From Nemopilema nomurai (taxonomy: Eukaryota; Cnidaria; Scyphozoa; Rhizostomeae; Rhizostomatidae), in the NCBI GenBank assembly GCA_003864495.1, contig ML133389.1:2093560-2157559 (forward strand): a DNA stretch of 64,000 bases, given 5' to 3'. Shown here in pieces: positions 24,001 through 30,712 of the stretch. The notes under the pieces are model-generated. The model worked only from the letters and a program-made list of their open reading frames with translations, had not been told where the DNA came from and made no database searches. The translations under genes were made by a program, and so were the position numbers. Numbering within the stretch: the first letter of the stretch is position 1; each line of letters starts with the position of its first letter.

Positions 24001-24158
24001 TCTTCTTGTGTTTCTGCAGCTTTCCGCAGAGCCATCGCCTGGGCATTTGAGTGGAGCACTGCTTGTGCGGGTGCATCACCCCTCTGTAGGAACCCCGTCT
24101 CTGACATCATACTCCCTGCAGTTGAGATGCCTCTTTCTTGCATCTTTTCAGAGGCCAT
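1..24158 (-). CDS. Multi-exon coiled-coil protein gene, family unrecognised (3' end outside window)
   Basis: Twenty-one coding exons (listed separately) join on the minus strand into one open frame of at least 729 residues. Every junction has GT-AG ends and compatible phase, which is the main evidence. The order is: an Ala/Gln/Glu-rich start (1-63), a helical region (64-126), an acidic segment (about 135-150), coiled coil (about 155-190 and 209-440), a basic Ser/Thr/Pro-rich linker (about 440-590), an acidic segment (about 590-645), and a second Glu/Lys/Arg-rich coiled coil (about 655-729) continuing past position 1. There is no signal peptide or membrane span, so a cytoplasmic scaffold or a cytoskeletal or ciliary protein is plausible but inferred. 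It resembles metazoan CCDC-type proteins only in general composition, and I cannot name an orthologue. The intron between exons 13 and 14 contains a GPCR gene on the other strand. Confidence 0.82.
80..975. other. Intron 20 of the coiled-coil gene
   Basis: AT-rich intron with no other coding signal. It contains a short 21-bp tandem repeat (listed separately). The open frame over that repeat is a by-product of the repeat. Confidence 0.6.
318..415. repeat. 21-bp tandem repeat, about 4.5 copies
   Basis: The unit AAATGACAATGTCAAACCATC repeats with single-base changes, inside intron 20. Confidence 0.85.
976..1041 (-). CDS. Coiled-coil gene exon 20
   Basis: Residues 682-703, starting EREELVRQLETGKALKEEAE. 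The acceptor is AAACCTTAG and the donor GTAATC, phase 0. A 30-bp minisatellite begins about 15 bp on the intron side of its acceptor. Confidence 0.84.
1056..1448. repeat. 30-bp minisatellite, about 13 copies
   Basis: A unit of the type ATAATACTGAATAATTACGA followed by ATTCTTTATC is repeated nearly perfectly, varying mainly at GAATTC versus GACTTC and ATC versus ACC. The period is a multiple of three, so one plus-strand frame (ILNNYEFFII repeated) and one minus-strand frame stay open. This is a by-product, not a gene. On the minus strand every unit carries an ATTATTCAG acceptor-like sequence. Confidence 0.95.
2270..2323 (-). CDS. Coiled-coil gene exon 19
   Basis: Residues 664-681, TKQKEEEMLNELTELRQK, in heptads. 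The acceptor is TTCTTAAACAG and the donor GTGAAT, phase 0, 54 nt like exon 18. Confidence 0.8.
2874..2927 (-). CDS. Coiled-coil gene exon 18
   Basis: Residues 646-663, DEFPIQEIPARFAHYRKI. The acceptor is CATTCTAG and the donor GTAAGC, phase 0. The Pro/Phe-containing peptide breaks the linker from the C-terminal coil and is the least coil-like, most distinctive motif for a homology search. Confidence 0.76.
3383..3681 (-). CDS. Coiled-coil gene exon 17
   Basis: Residues 547-645. It starts with a basic stretch (SFGSRGRRRTSKLVQS), then turns acidic (VVPEKKDIDSELENAV) and ends SVDENANW before a consensus donor GTGAGA. If that donor is not used, the frame runs on 23 codons to a stop at 3314, so an intron-retention isoform with a different C-terminus is possible. 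The acceptor is TCTTCCCAAG. Confidence 0.8.
4120..4393 (-). CDS. Coiled-coil gene exon 16 (Ser/Thr/Pro-rich linker)
   Basis: Residues 455-545 plus one base. It is a disordered linker with many Ser, Thr and Pro, including PGTPAAATPATPAMK. Several Ser-Pro and Thr-Pro sites suggest phosphorylation by proline-directed kinases (inference). The acceptor is CACTTATAG and the donor GTAATT. A second frame is also open across the acceptor side, but it does not join exon 15. Confidence 0.8.
4795..4953 (-). CDS. Coiled-coil gene exon 15
   Basis: Residues 402-454. It begins VEKQRDDAEKERAELQRF, the end of the long central coil, then changes to a Ser/Lys-rich stretch (SRSASKLSWKSSAKALRL). The acceptor is ATATCGTAG and the donor GTGCGT, phase 0. 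Confidence 0.88.
5371..5492 (-). CDS. Coiled-coil gene exon 14
   Basis: Residues 362-401, starting MEIQHDQELKDLRTNYQNET and ending TLKERLVL. The acceptor is TCGCTTCAG and the donor GTATGT. Coiled coil throughout. Confidence 0.85.
5541..5825. repeat. AT-rich simple sequence (ATAATAT-like)
   Basis: Degenerate runs of ATAATATAATAT-type sequence in the intron between exons 13 and 14. No gene. Confidence 0.8.
6440..6650. repeat. Dispersed repeat, family A (well-preserved copy)
   Basis: This block runs from AATTGCTAGAAAAAGCGGAAC through CCGACACTCCTCAGAGTATG to GATTGGTTATAATTGACCAA. It recurs almost unchanged around 27860-28470 and more diverged at 38265-38450, 56140-56690, 57000-57150 and 60450-60740. 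It looks like a non-autonomous mobile element; the class is not clear. Confidence 0.7.
7180..7806. repeat. 38-bp satellite array, about 16-17 copies
   Basis: The unit is GAAGGAGCAAGTACACTACG then TAGTGGCAAGACTACTAC with few changes. Each unit carries the 12-bp palindrome CACTACGTAGTG, intact or with one change. Variant pairs (GTGGTGGC followed by TATACAACG) recur 190 bp apart, suggesting a five-unit higher-order repeat. It lies inside the exon 13-14 intron. Confidence 0.95.
7807..10365. other. Intron sequence between the satellite and the GPCR gene
   Basis: No supported gene. A minus-strand frame of 131 codons (8699-9094) and several shorter ones have no recognisable motif and no convincing splice sites. 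Confidence 0.5.
10367..10374 (+). promoter_or_regulatory. Candidate TATA box of the GPCR gene
   Basis: TATAAATA lies 49 bp before the ATG at 10423, leaving room for a start site near 10395-10400 and a very short 5' UTR. Alternatively a weak acceptor TGGTTGCAG (ending 10405) could join an upstream untranslated exon. Confidence 0.4.
10423..11349 (+). CDS. Rhodopsin-family (class A) G-protein-coupled receptor, intronless
   Basis: A 308-residue seven-helix receptor in the plasma membrane. Helices lie at about 25-50, 58-83, 92-120, 138-160, 167-194, 217-240 and 260-279. Family marks: LAIID in helix 2 (Asp68), Cys93 at the start of helix 3, ERF (120-122) in place of DRY, Trp148 in helix 4, CYLP (233-236) in place of CWxP, and NPLIS (271-275) in place of NPxxY. 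The short N-terminus has a sequon (NTT, 15-17), and the Cys-rich tail (TCKKC, 291-295) may be palmitoylated. The ligand cannot be told; the short loops resemble the amine/adenosine/melanocortin-like orphan receptors common in cnidarians. The missing Tyr in NPxxY and the altered DRY may change coupling. It sits wholly inside an intron of the minus-strand coiled-coil gene. Confidence 0.93.
   Translation: MEISCEYYEDILNSNTTRRINWKICSVMNLLLAFPTVVINISLIIAILTTTFRTNPCQKLLLNLAIIDVVTGVLVMPGFYLIFGDIPGSGAFCAIADSTFSLAFLLGSTSFLTIITISLERFTKVRYPYTYHQKFSLMKTRVLIFNTWFLPTVALAIYQLTRNKTFMYTAMLSPIAIGAVIVLYSYGSILMIAWTTRRQINAEAARYGNKGLSQGDRKLALIGGLIVVSMFLCYLPTLTRALGRLCNIKSLVLDDILGWKWTFLVGNSLLNPLISCVFNPTYKKRIAKIWTCKKCHGDDFVSNRTTTR
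11395..11821. mobile_element. Non-autonomous DNA transposon, 427 bp, flanked by TGA repeats
   Basis: The ends are inverted and imperfect: GGGGCC at the left and GGCCCC at the right, each followed inward by TATATAA/CATGAGAA-like sequence and CAGCCC. A 3-bp direct repeat TGA flanks it. Many CAGCCC/GGGCTG motifs make the left part self-complementary. A 3-bp target duplication is typical of PIF/Harbinger elements, which fits, although their usual target is TWA. It starts 45 bp after the GPCR stop. Confidence 0.5.
11591..11824 (+). pseudogene. Possible transposon-derived ORF fragment (Myb/SANT-like start)
   Basis: A 77-residue frame beginning MAEAIESSKERFQWKTANLI that runs through the end of the repeat element. 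The pattern of a Trp followed by a Leu-Ile-x-x-Leu helix and a Tyr recalls the first helix of Myb/SANT-like DNA-binding proteins partnered with Harbinger transposases. Only one helix is present, so it is a remnant at best. Could also be a chance frame. Confidence 0.3.
12425..12491 (-). CDS. Coiled-coil gene exon 13
   Basis: Residues 339-360 plus one base: RMQSDLEERVKEQQKKVAEI. The acceptor is TTGTTTTTAG and the donor GTAGTT. It exits in phase 1 and joins exon 14 (CC) to make Ala361 across a 6.9-kb intron that holds the GPCR gene. Confidence 0.85.
13119..13211 (-). CDS. Coiled-coil gene exon 12
   Basis: Residues 308-338, starting EMDKLKLLLAHAEDKHEHVS. The acceptor is TGTTTCTTAG and the donor GTATTT, phase 0 on both sides. 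Heptad pattern with high Lys and Glu. Confidence 0.88.
13431..14055. mobile_element. Foldback element (long inverted repeat)
   Basis: The left arm (about 13431-13571) and right arm (about 13884-14055) are reverse complements with few mismatches, for example GGACGTGGCACTTAATCATG at 13530 and its complement near 13905. The 310-bp loop carries a meaningless 78-codon frame. It lies between exons 12 and 11, just short of the exon 11 donor. Confidence 0.75.
14102..14176 (-). CDS. Coiled-coil gene exon 11
   Basis: Residues 283-307, starting RKAQELDELRADAEQ. The acceptor is TTATTTGTAG and the donor GTATGT, phase 0. The donor lies about 40-50 bp from the right arm of a large inverted repeat (13431-14055). 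Confidence 0.85.
14782..14809 (-). CDS. Coiled-coil gene exon 10 (28-nt microexon)
   Basis: Residues 274-282, LKGHVEMGK, plus the last base of codon 273. The acceptor is ATTATTTCAG and the donor GTGTGT. It exactly repairs the phase between exon 9 (two bases left) and exon 11 (phase 0), which supports it despite its size. Confidence 0.75.
15356..15428 (-). CDS. Coiled-coil gene exon 9
   Basis: Residues 250-272 with split codons at both ends (G|AT and AA|G). It contains LEANEGKLSQLYKTLEGKQM. The acceptor is TTTGTTACAG and the donor GTGAGT, close to consensus. Confidence 0.85.
15540..15745 (-). repeat. Dispersed repeat, family B
   Basis: On the minus strand it reads CAGTGGTGTCTCTAAGGGGG ... 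TTTTTGGTTATTGGTTGGTG ... ACTCGGGCATTCTCC. A diverged plus-strand copy lies at 21060-21235. A poly-G run sits inside. It resembles the end of a short retroelement or MITE; no coding capacity. Confidence 0.6.
15899..15972 (+). tRNA. tRNA-like sequence (probable pseudogene or SINE head)
   Basis: The acceptor stem GTCCCGA/TCGGGTC pairs 6 of 7, the D arm is GCTC/GGGC with loop AGTTGGTA, and the anticodon stem TTGAC/GTCAA has a 7-base loop GTACAAA. An A box (TAGCTCAGTTGG) and B box (GAGTTCGAGTCC) are present. The anticodon after U33 would be ACA (Cys), which is unusual for Cys; there is an extra base at position 26 and the T stem has a mismatch. These defects favour a decayed tRNA or tRNA-derived SINE inside intron 8. 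Confidence 0.55.
16360..16983. repeat. 16-bp satellite array, about 38 units
   Basis: Two related 16-bp units alternate: TTCGAATTATGCCGCG and CACGGATAATGCCACG. As 16 is not a multiple of 3, every plus frame encodes the same 16-residue peptide out of register (IMPRSNYAAFELCHAR), giving long spurious frames on both strands. CpG-rich against an AT-rich background. It lies in intron 8 of the coiled-coil gene. Confidence 0.95.
17845..17920 (-). CDS. Coiled-coil gene exon 8
   Basis: Residues 224-248 plus one base. It starts KLEKAIIQSRDDIIQLTEKL, a clear coiled-coil heptad. The donor is GTAAAT. The acceptor was placed at an AAAAAG to keep phase 0 from exon 7; a better-looking TTCCATAG lies 10 nt further upstream but would break the frame. 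The 3' part is firm, the 5' boundary less so. Confidence 0.72.
18192..18294 (-). CDS. Coiled-coil gene exon 7
   Basis: Residues 190-223: a Gly/Pro-rich start (LGAMAPGPPLSEAAQ) followed by coil (STVQMQISGLNAGINT). The donor is GTAAAT. The acceptor CACTGAG is weak and was chosen for frame; a shorter form starting at an internal AGAG is the alternative. Only a 98-nt intron separates it from exon 6. Confidence 0.66.
18393..18494 (-). CDS. Coiled-coil gene exon 6
   Basis: Residues 155-188 plus two bases of codon 189. It contains TALDKAEKAHERLNTVSSEV, the first clear heptad pattern. The acceptor is TTTGATTCAG. The donor GTTGGT is not ideal; a second possible donor lies 4 nt downstream. The chosen donor fits an exon 7 start at 18294. 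Confidence 0.82.
18545..18790. repeat. Degenerate tandem duplication, about 115 bp
   Basis: Two diverged copies share CCTAAGATTGATATAATTAA / CCTAAGATCGATAAAGTTAA and TAGACTGTA. Intronic, no coding signal. Confidence 0.6.
19012..19097 (-). CDS. Coiled-coil gene exon 5
   Basis: Residues 127-154 plus two bases of codon 155. The acceptor is TTTCTTTCCTAG and the donor GTAAAA. It begins FFIQNSKDED and carries a strongly acidic segment rich in Asp, Glu, Tyr and Pro. It exits in phase 2, which matches exon 6. Confidence 0.83.
19599..19619 (-). CDS. Coiled-coil gene exon 4 (21-nt microexon)
   Basis: Residues 120-126, ILTQLNE. The acceptor is CTCTCTAG and the donor GTTAGT, phase 0. It is called because a good acceptor and donor sit 21 nt apart and the peptide continues the helical pattern into exon 5 (FFIQNS). 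Skipping it would also keep the frame, so it could be optional. Confidence 0.62.
19634..19920. repeat. Tandem duplication, about 165 bp
   Basis: AGCTCAGGTGGTCATGAAGG followed by GCTAATGGAATAAATAAATA occurs at 19645 and again at 19813, and TTGAATGAAGTTGTACATGC occurs at 19788 and 19900. Lies next to exon 4 in intron 3. Confidence 0.75.
20886..20930 (-). CDS. Coiled-coil gene exon 3
   Basis: Residues 105-119, TQLIIILSDPIAKKK. The acceptor follows a strong pyrimidine tract (TTTCTTTTTCCAG) and the donor is GTAAAA. Phase 0 on both sides, 45 nt. The short hydrophobic stretch continues the helical region of exon 2. Confidence 0.75.
20931..23387. other. Intron 2 of the coiled-coil gene
   Basis: No gene supported. 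It holds the plus-strand family B repeat copy (21060-21235), AT-rich simple sequence near 22740-22820 that produces an Asn/Asp-rich minus frame, and a diverged direct repeat (22840-22900 against 23065-23130). Confidence 0.55.
23388..23510 (-). CDS. Coiled-coil gene exon 2
   Basis: Residues 64-104, starting TLSSYILADS and ending LELVDDL. The acceptor is ATGTCAG and the donor GTAATT, phase 0 at both ends. The peptide is amphipathic and reads as a helical domain rather than low-complexity coil. Confidence 0.85.
23970..24158 (-). CDS. Coiled-coil gene exon 1 (start exon)
   Basis: Residues 1-63. It opens at an ATG (24158) with MASEKMQERG and ends ITDRVDK before a donor GTTATT. This ATG is the first in the frame. 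The exon is rich in Ala, Gln and Glu with no signal peptide. The transcription start and 5' UTR to the right could not be placed. It exits in phase 0. Confidence 0.75.
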
Positions 24159-26363
24159 TTTGATTTCTTGATGTACTTTTATGATGTTTTCAGGGTTGCA
24201 TAATAAACAAATTCTCCTTAGTCATCTTCTGATCCTTTCAAATAAATAAAATATGATAATTAATAATAATATAAATGAATGTAAAAGACACTAGGAGAAT
24301 TCAAGTGATCTTTTTTAAAGCTTATCTAGCAAAATAGAAACTTTCTGATCCACTTCCTTTCATTTTCTTGATCCAGAACCACACTCTTATATCATAATCA
24401 TAAAACTGCTAAAACATTGGAAATCTGGAACAACATGAAAAATTTTAGAAACACCTGATTGATGTAGGTACTTACAAAATTCAAGTGAATATCTAATGGC
24501 TTTAAAATAGTAATACACATATATATAATCTGAAGTTAGTTAAATCTATCTTTAAGGCAATCAGTGACAACAATTTGAAATTCCATAATGCTGGTCCTTC
24601 TTACTGCTAACAACCCGCTCTATACTGTATTTCAATCATAGGATATATGCTGGAAATACATGATCTTATAAATAAAAGTGACTTTACTCTGTACCCAGCA
24701 ACCTTCAAACAAATATTTTATCAATTCAAGATAACTATCATATCATTTAGCAGTTAAATAATAATTCCCACTTGATTAGCATTATAAAACATCTTAGCAA
24801 ATTCTCGCATTCTTTGTTTCAATTATCTACCTTGCGTCCCACATCCTTGATATATTACACACATTCTAGGATGGTCCTCGGTCTTGAACTAACGTAATCT
24901 TTGTTATCAATAGATAAAAATCTTTACAAGATATAGGCACCACTCACATCAAATGACTACAGACAGAAGCTGTTCTTCTTTTATAAATCAACAAAACTAT
25001 AGTCAAGCAGAACTTAAATTCATTATCGTCTGTCACTTGAATTCAATTTACCTAATGAATAAATTCTCAAGGGTAAATTACAAAAATATGGGATTGTTTT
25101 TGTTAGCCTATAGCTTTTGGTTCTAGGACGTAAAAAGTTCACATATTTCTCCGTAGAAAGGGTACCAGGATAACAAAATAAACAAAATGTTTACTCAATT
25201 GTGATCTTGAAAAAATGGAGCCTAAATCTTTTGACGGCTTACACGAGAAATATATGCTATAACCTAGATATGATAACACCTTCTGCGATAAAAGACAGCT
25301 GTGGAAGATAAAGAAGCGATAAGAAAATAGATCAAACCTATTTAGCTGCTTTAGAAAACTCGATTTTCCGTGATTTTAGTGTCTGATCAGATCAGTATCC
25401 GCCATTGCTCTTTTGACTGTCAGCCGTGAACGAGGCTCGTTGCCATAACAAACAAAGAGGCCGCGCAGCGTCCGAAACATTATGACAGAAATTACTCTCG
25501 AGTAACAAATAATAGTCCATCCACGCCTTTTAATTTCAAATAATTTTCCAGCCTCCCCCACTACTTTTCCAACTCTCATCTAAGTTATCATTTCAAGTTC
25601 TAGATGACAGTGTAGGTGATTTCTGAATAATTTCTGCGAAGCAAATGTACTAACGTAAACTAATTAACTTTTTATCATCTGTTTGCTTGGCCTGTACTCG
25701 AGAAAGGCCATAAACACTGCATTTACTTCACTTTCTCATATCAAGTTGCATGTTTTGATTTAAGTACTCAAAATTCATGAATAATGCAAAACGCGTTTAA
25801 TAATATCACTTATACTATATTGGTTTATTTTTACTTCAAGAACTACTTCCAAATTTTCCACCGTCGTCCATCAATCGTTCGAGGACGTCGCCAAAGCAGT
25901 GGCTTTATGACTTCACAACTTTCATAAACGCTGAAGGTGTAACATTTGGTTTGCGAACTTATAACTTTCATAAACCCTGAAGCTATAACAGTTGGATTGT
26001 GACTTTTTAACTTTCGTAAACCCAGAAGATACAACAGTTCGTGTGTGACTTTTTAACTTTCGTAAACCCTCAAGCTTTTTTTAATTTACTTATCTGTTTT
26101 TATCTTTTTGCGGGCGTTATATTAATTGGTGCAGTCTGCTGCCAACAACAGGTGCTACCAAAAGTCTATTGATTCTTACTGAGAGATAATTGCAGCCAAA
26201 AGCTTTCAAAGCGCCAAACTCAGTGTCTGCAATATACACAAAAGTATTACAAAGGTTTGCGAATAATGGCGGAAATGGCGCCAGAACAAATCATTTGCAA
26301 AAATTAAAATGCGTCTTAAAGTTAACTTAGAACTGAGACCATTGCTTGAAGAGACAAGTACTA
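24159..26363. other. Region upstream of the coiled-coil gene, no gene seen
   Basis: This must contain the 5' UTR and promoter of the minus-strand gene, but no clear TATA box or CpG-rich stretch was seen. AT-rich; short frames only. Confidence 0.5.
25855..26075. repeat. Tandem repeat of about 57 bp, 3-4 copies
   Basis: The unit core is TAACTTTCATAAACCCTGAA preceded by GTGACTTTT, repeated with changes. Confidence 0.75.
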
Positions 26364-26742
26364 CACGCTTTTTTTATAAGGAACCTACCTCAAGGCCTAG
26401 TTCCTTATTCGTAGACTTCAAATCATCAGATTTTAGTACCAGAAGTTCCTTAAAAGTTTCTTAAGTTCTTACTTTCGGTGCTTTGACTACAATAAGCCTT
26501 AACACTTGATATGTGGAGAGTACTCAATAAAGCACTTGACACACGAATAGCAAACAATCTATGCGAGTATTGGCTGCAAATGATTGGAACCGGCTTTTAA
26601 GTTCTTGATGCTTGCAGTTATAAGAATATTTCAAATCGAAAAGTTCCTTAGTGATTTCGTTTTTAGTAGTATAAGTTCTTTAAATATTTCGGCCTTCTAC
26701 ATGTAGGTTCCTTTTAAAGTGGTTACTCATAAAAAAAGCGTG
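26364..26742. mobile_element. MITE, TA-flanked, copy 1 of 3
   Basis: The ends are CACGCTTTTTTTATAAGGAA at the left and AAAAAAAGCGTG at the right, in inverted orientation and flanked by TA on both sides. Copies 2 (37600-37945) and 3 (50854-51250) share the internal sequence, including AAGCACTTGACACACGAATA. TA target duplication points to Tc1/mariner-type mobilisation. No ORF. Confidence 0.85.
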
Positions 26743-27889
26743 TAATTGCCAATCCAAACCCTTGCTTTTTTATAAGAGAGATAGTTGATATGGATAGTGT
26801 TTTTACAATCACAGGGTTTTAATACTTTATCGGGTATCCACGAATCTTCTGGGCTTTATTGAGGCGACTCAGAATTGGGTAATTGTTGAACTGCAGGAAA
26901 AATATTTAAAAACATCCAACTCAGTGTCTAAGTATGTTTAAAGGGTATCAAAAACAAGCTTATAGCGAAGTATAACGATAATCAACTTTTTGAATTCTTT
27001 GTTTTTAAAATGCTTTGTGAAATCGTTTAATAGAGACCCTGGGACGTTTGAGGTGGAAGATGAGTATGATTCTTGATCATTCAAATCGAGGAATTCGACT
27101 TTTGACTAACTACTTTTGATTTATGTTATTAAACATTCGTGCAAACAATTTAGAGACTTTAGAATAATGTGGTCCAGGATTTCTGGAGTAATTATTTGGG
27201 GAATTCGATTTCCGGCTCTGACAAAGAAGCCATTGCTAGAATAACTATGCGTTGTTGTAAACATCCAGACTGCAATTCCAGGAAGGTCTGATTAACATGG
27301 CCTACAAGTTATTGTTAATGCTCTCAGTAATAACCATCTCTGGCGAAATTGAGTTCTGATGTCAGTGATGGTTAATCCAGGGGGCCCTGCACGTAAGAAA
27401 AGAAATTGAGAGGGCATTGCCTTGAGGCATAACAAATTTAACGGAAAAAAACTTGAAGAATAATATTGAGTAACAAAAAAATTTCAAACAAGGGATTTTG
27501 GTCCTAGGCCCCGTAGTCCTTAAATCCGCCATTGTCTAGTGACCACCATTTTTTATCAGCCTCTAGAATAGTATTAATACAAGATAGACAGATTTTTTTA
27601 CAAGAATTTTTTTTTCTCCATCGCCCATGTAGAAAAATAAACTTTGCACTGTCCCTTGTTGCTACTCATATATATTCGATAACTTGGAAGATTGCATTTC
27701 ATTCTTAGGAAAGTAAGTTGATTAACAAGTAGTTGCTTGGAGAGCATGCAGACAATGAATTTGCTTAATAGAAAAGGATTCAATCAAGAGGATACTGTAT
27801 CAAGAGTTTACTCTGCTGTGACCCTGTGACTGCAACTAAAGAATAAACAGAGAAGCAAGAAAAAGCGGAACTAGTTTTTGCATACTTAA
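26743..27889. other. No gene seen
   Basis: AT-rich intergenic sequence without long frames, splice-site pairs or clear repeats, up to the family A repeat that begins near 27860. Confidence 0.5.
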
Positions 27890-28304
27890 GCCTTGGCCAA
27901 ACGATTCGATTTTTCACTCAATTGCCTCTGAAGCCGCTTTCCTATGCCAAAACACGCCAAAGATGAATCTGATTTTATATTCGCCATTTTGCATTTTTGT
28001 TGCTTCGTTTTGTTTTTTGTCTTAAAACTTCACCAGCGATCCAAACATTAATACAATGATAATGTCTGTCTTGTCTCCTCGCTGCAACAATTTCCCGAGA
28101 AAAACAGGTTATTGCGATGCGTTCGCTCGACTCACTTGACAAGGTGGTCAAACGATTCTATTTTCATTGGACAGTATGTTTTTCACTCGACTTTTTTTAT
28201 CACGATCAAACTTCACTCGACATCACTCGACGCCATTCGACTCGCTCGACAAGGTTTTTGTTGAGTAAACATTTAGTGAAAAATCGAATCGTTTGGCCGG
28301 GGCT
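27890..28304. mobile_element. 415-bp MITE inserted into a family A repeat
   Basis: The terminal inverted repeats share GGCCAAACGATTCGATTTTT plus CACT, beginning GCCTT at the left and (as complement) AGCCCC at the right. It splits a family A repeat exactly: the uninterrupted copy at 6478 reads GCATACTTAAAAGTAC, and here CATACTTA lies left of the element and TTAAAGTAC right. Target duplication is TTA or TTAA, so PIF/Harbinger or piggyBac type. Internal CACTCGAC motifs repeat several times. No ORF. Confidence 0.8.
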
Positions 28305-28470
28305 TTAAAGTACTTTTCGTCCGACACTCCTCAGAGTATGCAAACGTCTGAAAATAACCAAAAGCTGACCGAATAAATAGCCAGATCGAAAACACTAGAG
28401 GGTGATAAGCAGAGCGCATGATTGGTTATAATTGACCAATCAGCGTTACTTAATACTTAACTTTAGAAGA
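28305..28470. repeat. Family A repeat, right part of the interrupted copy
   Basis: It continues the family A sequence after the insertion (CGTCCGACACTCCTCAGAGT ... GATTGGTTATAATTGACCAA), about as similar to the 6.5-kb copy as its left part at 27860-27885. Confidence 0.8.
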
Positions 28471-30105
28471 AAGAATTAAACAGAAGCCGAAACGAGTTGG
28501 AAGCCCACACAATGTCGTGAAATCTCGAACCATAAATCTCATGAAGAGTATGACATTTTTCCTGCCTGTACAAAACCGGGAGACCTCTCATACGTAGATT
28601 TCTCCAAATCCCCAACCTTCTCTCAACCAAATACATTTTTTAATAACACGATTGGAAAAACAATCTAAACTTGGGTTTATGCATAAATTGACTTTTTCTA
28701 AGAAAACACAATTTTAATTCGCACTTATCACTAGGTCTGGAATCGAAATAATCGTCAGCTCATCTTTTTCCATGGCGATAAATGAACGCGAGCTTATCAA
28801 CAGCTGTAGAGCACATGTGCTGGTTTTTACAACGTCTATCAACGTCTTTACGTCTGGCTAGCTGGAGCCAAAAGGAAAACTTTAAGACCTCGTGCTCATG
28901 CGGTTTTACTAAAAACGAGGCTCCCATAGCCACTTATGTGTGTAGAGATTGAGACTAAATTGATATCTATTCTTAGAACATTGTAGATCGTGTAATCAAA
29001 AAGATATATAAGGATTTCGTTTGATTCTAACGTTGTTTAATATTTTGCTAATTTCGTGTCGTAGAATGACTTGAGTCGAGGCTCAAACTCTGTAAAGTTC
29101 AAGATGAAATCGCAACGAGAATCAATTCGCCTGCTCTATTGAGTCTGAGCAAACGCTCATTAACTTTAGAACTGGATCTTTTGAGTCGTTCCATGAGTTC
29201 AAATCCTGAAGTTCAATTTTTAAAAATTATTTTAAGGTTCTGTTTATAAAAGCAATTTAAAATCTCCCAACGACAGCTCAAGAGTTATTTATAGCATCAT
29301 TCTGCGAGAAGTTGCAGTATTTTATCTGAAATATGATTGGGACTGGATTGATCTTGATGTTGCTGGATTTTATCAACTTGTATCAAACGAATACCCTGGG
29401 TACAAATCTTAAGATTGCAAGCACAAATCGTCTTTGCCTTTCTCGCAACAAAGCAGCTTCACTTTAATTCTCTGGGCCTTTCATGACAGGAAAGTAATCT
29501 CTAATTGATCTTGAAAATGTACAACTAAATTGCCTTGAACTCTTCTTGAGCGAAAACCCAGACAAAGCCAGATGCTTAAAGAAAAAAACAACCTGCTTTG
29601 CTGTCTTTCATGCACTAATTTTCTGTTGAAAGTTTTATTTTGTTGCGTTTGGTGGTCTCACTCCTTCGCTGGTTGGCTAATTTTTCTCTAATCTTCCATC
29701 TTTGGTTTTGGCCAAATGTCATTTAAAAGTTCTGAGCCAGTGAGAGTGATCGCAGCTTAAAAGGATGAAAGGATGGACGTTGATAAAGAGGCGGCAGTAG
29801 CAATCACCCGGTGAAGATTACCATTTATGTATATTATTGGATTGGAAATATAGCATGTATTTAAGGACGAGACGGGGGTAAAGGCCGTGAGATTAACTCG
29901 ATTACGCTCAAGATTCGAATAATATGGCGTCGATTTGGCGCATACAATCTAACTCTGGAATCACGGGAATGCTAAATCAAGATACTGTAAATTGAACACC
30001 AGGGGGGTCTGTCTGCATCTTGAAATCATGTTTGACTGTATCTGTGTGTGTCTAGAAGTACTTTATGAGCCCTCCCAAACATTCAATAGGACTGGACGCT
30101 AATTA
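28471..30105. other. No gene seen
   Basis: Intergenic sequence; only short frames and no repeat that I can delimit. Confidence 0.5.
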
Positions 30106-30118
30106 CATGTGCATTGTA

Positions 30119-30178
30119 TTGTTTGCTGTTGTTGCTGTTTTGTTGTTGCTGTTGTTGTTGTTGTTGTTGTTGTTATAT
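30119..30178. repeat. TTG/TGC microsatellite
   Basis: An imperfect (TTG)n run interrupted by CTG. Confidence 0.85.
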
Positions 30179-30544
30179 TCATGAATTAGTCAATCGACCC
30201 TATAGAAAAGGGTTACTGGCTCGTATTCGACCCTATAAAGAAGGGTGAGGGTGTGGTGGGGTTTTTGTACGTTGATTGAAAACTGCAAAGAAAAACCTCA
30301 CTGAATGTTTGGTGTTTGTGTAATGGAGATTGCCGTGGGACAGTTTTTTGCGGCACTTTGTGAAGCAGGGTAGTGGAGGGCTATGAGATACTCATGGAAA
30401 AGCGACGTAGCTTCTGTACTTGCAAAATAATTTTCAAAAATGGAGTACAATGATGATGCATTTCAGAAGGCGTGTCAAATAGCCCTTTAGTCCTACCCTT
30501 TTCAATCAAGAAATAGCTTGCTTCTTGTTGCTTTGGCGACGCTG

Positions 30545-30712
30545 ATAAACAACAACAGCAACAATTGCAACAACTACTCTAGCGATGGCAGTAACAAAAA
30601 CAGCAACAACCACTATAGGTACAGCAGCTACAACAGCAACAACCACTATAGGTGTAGAAGTTGAAGCAGCAACAACCACTATCAGTGCAGCAGTTACAAT
30701 AGCAACAACACC
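30545..30712. repeat. CAACAA-rich minisatellite, about 42-bp period
   Basis: AGCAACAACCACTATAGGTG-type units recur with CAGCAG spacers. The minus frame gives a Cys-rich peptide (SGCCC repeats), an artefact of the repeat. Confidence 0.75.
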
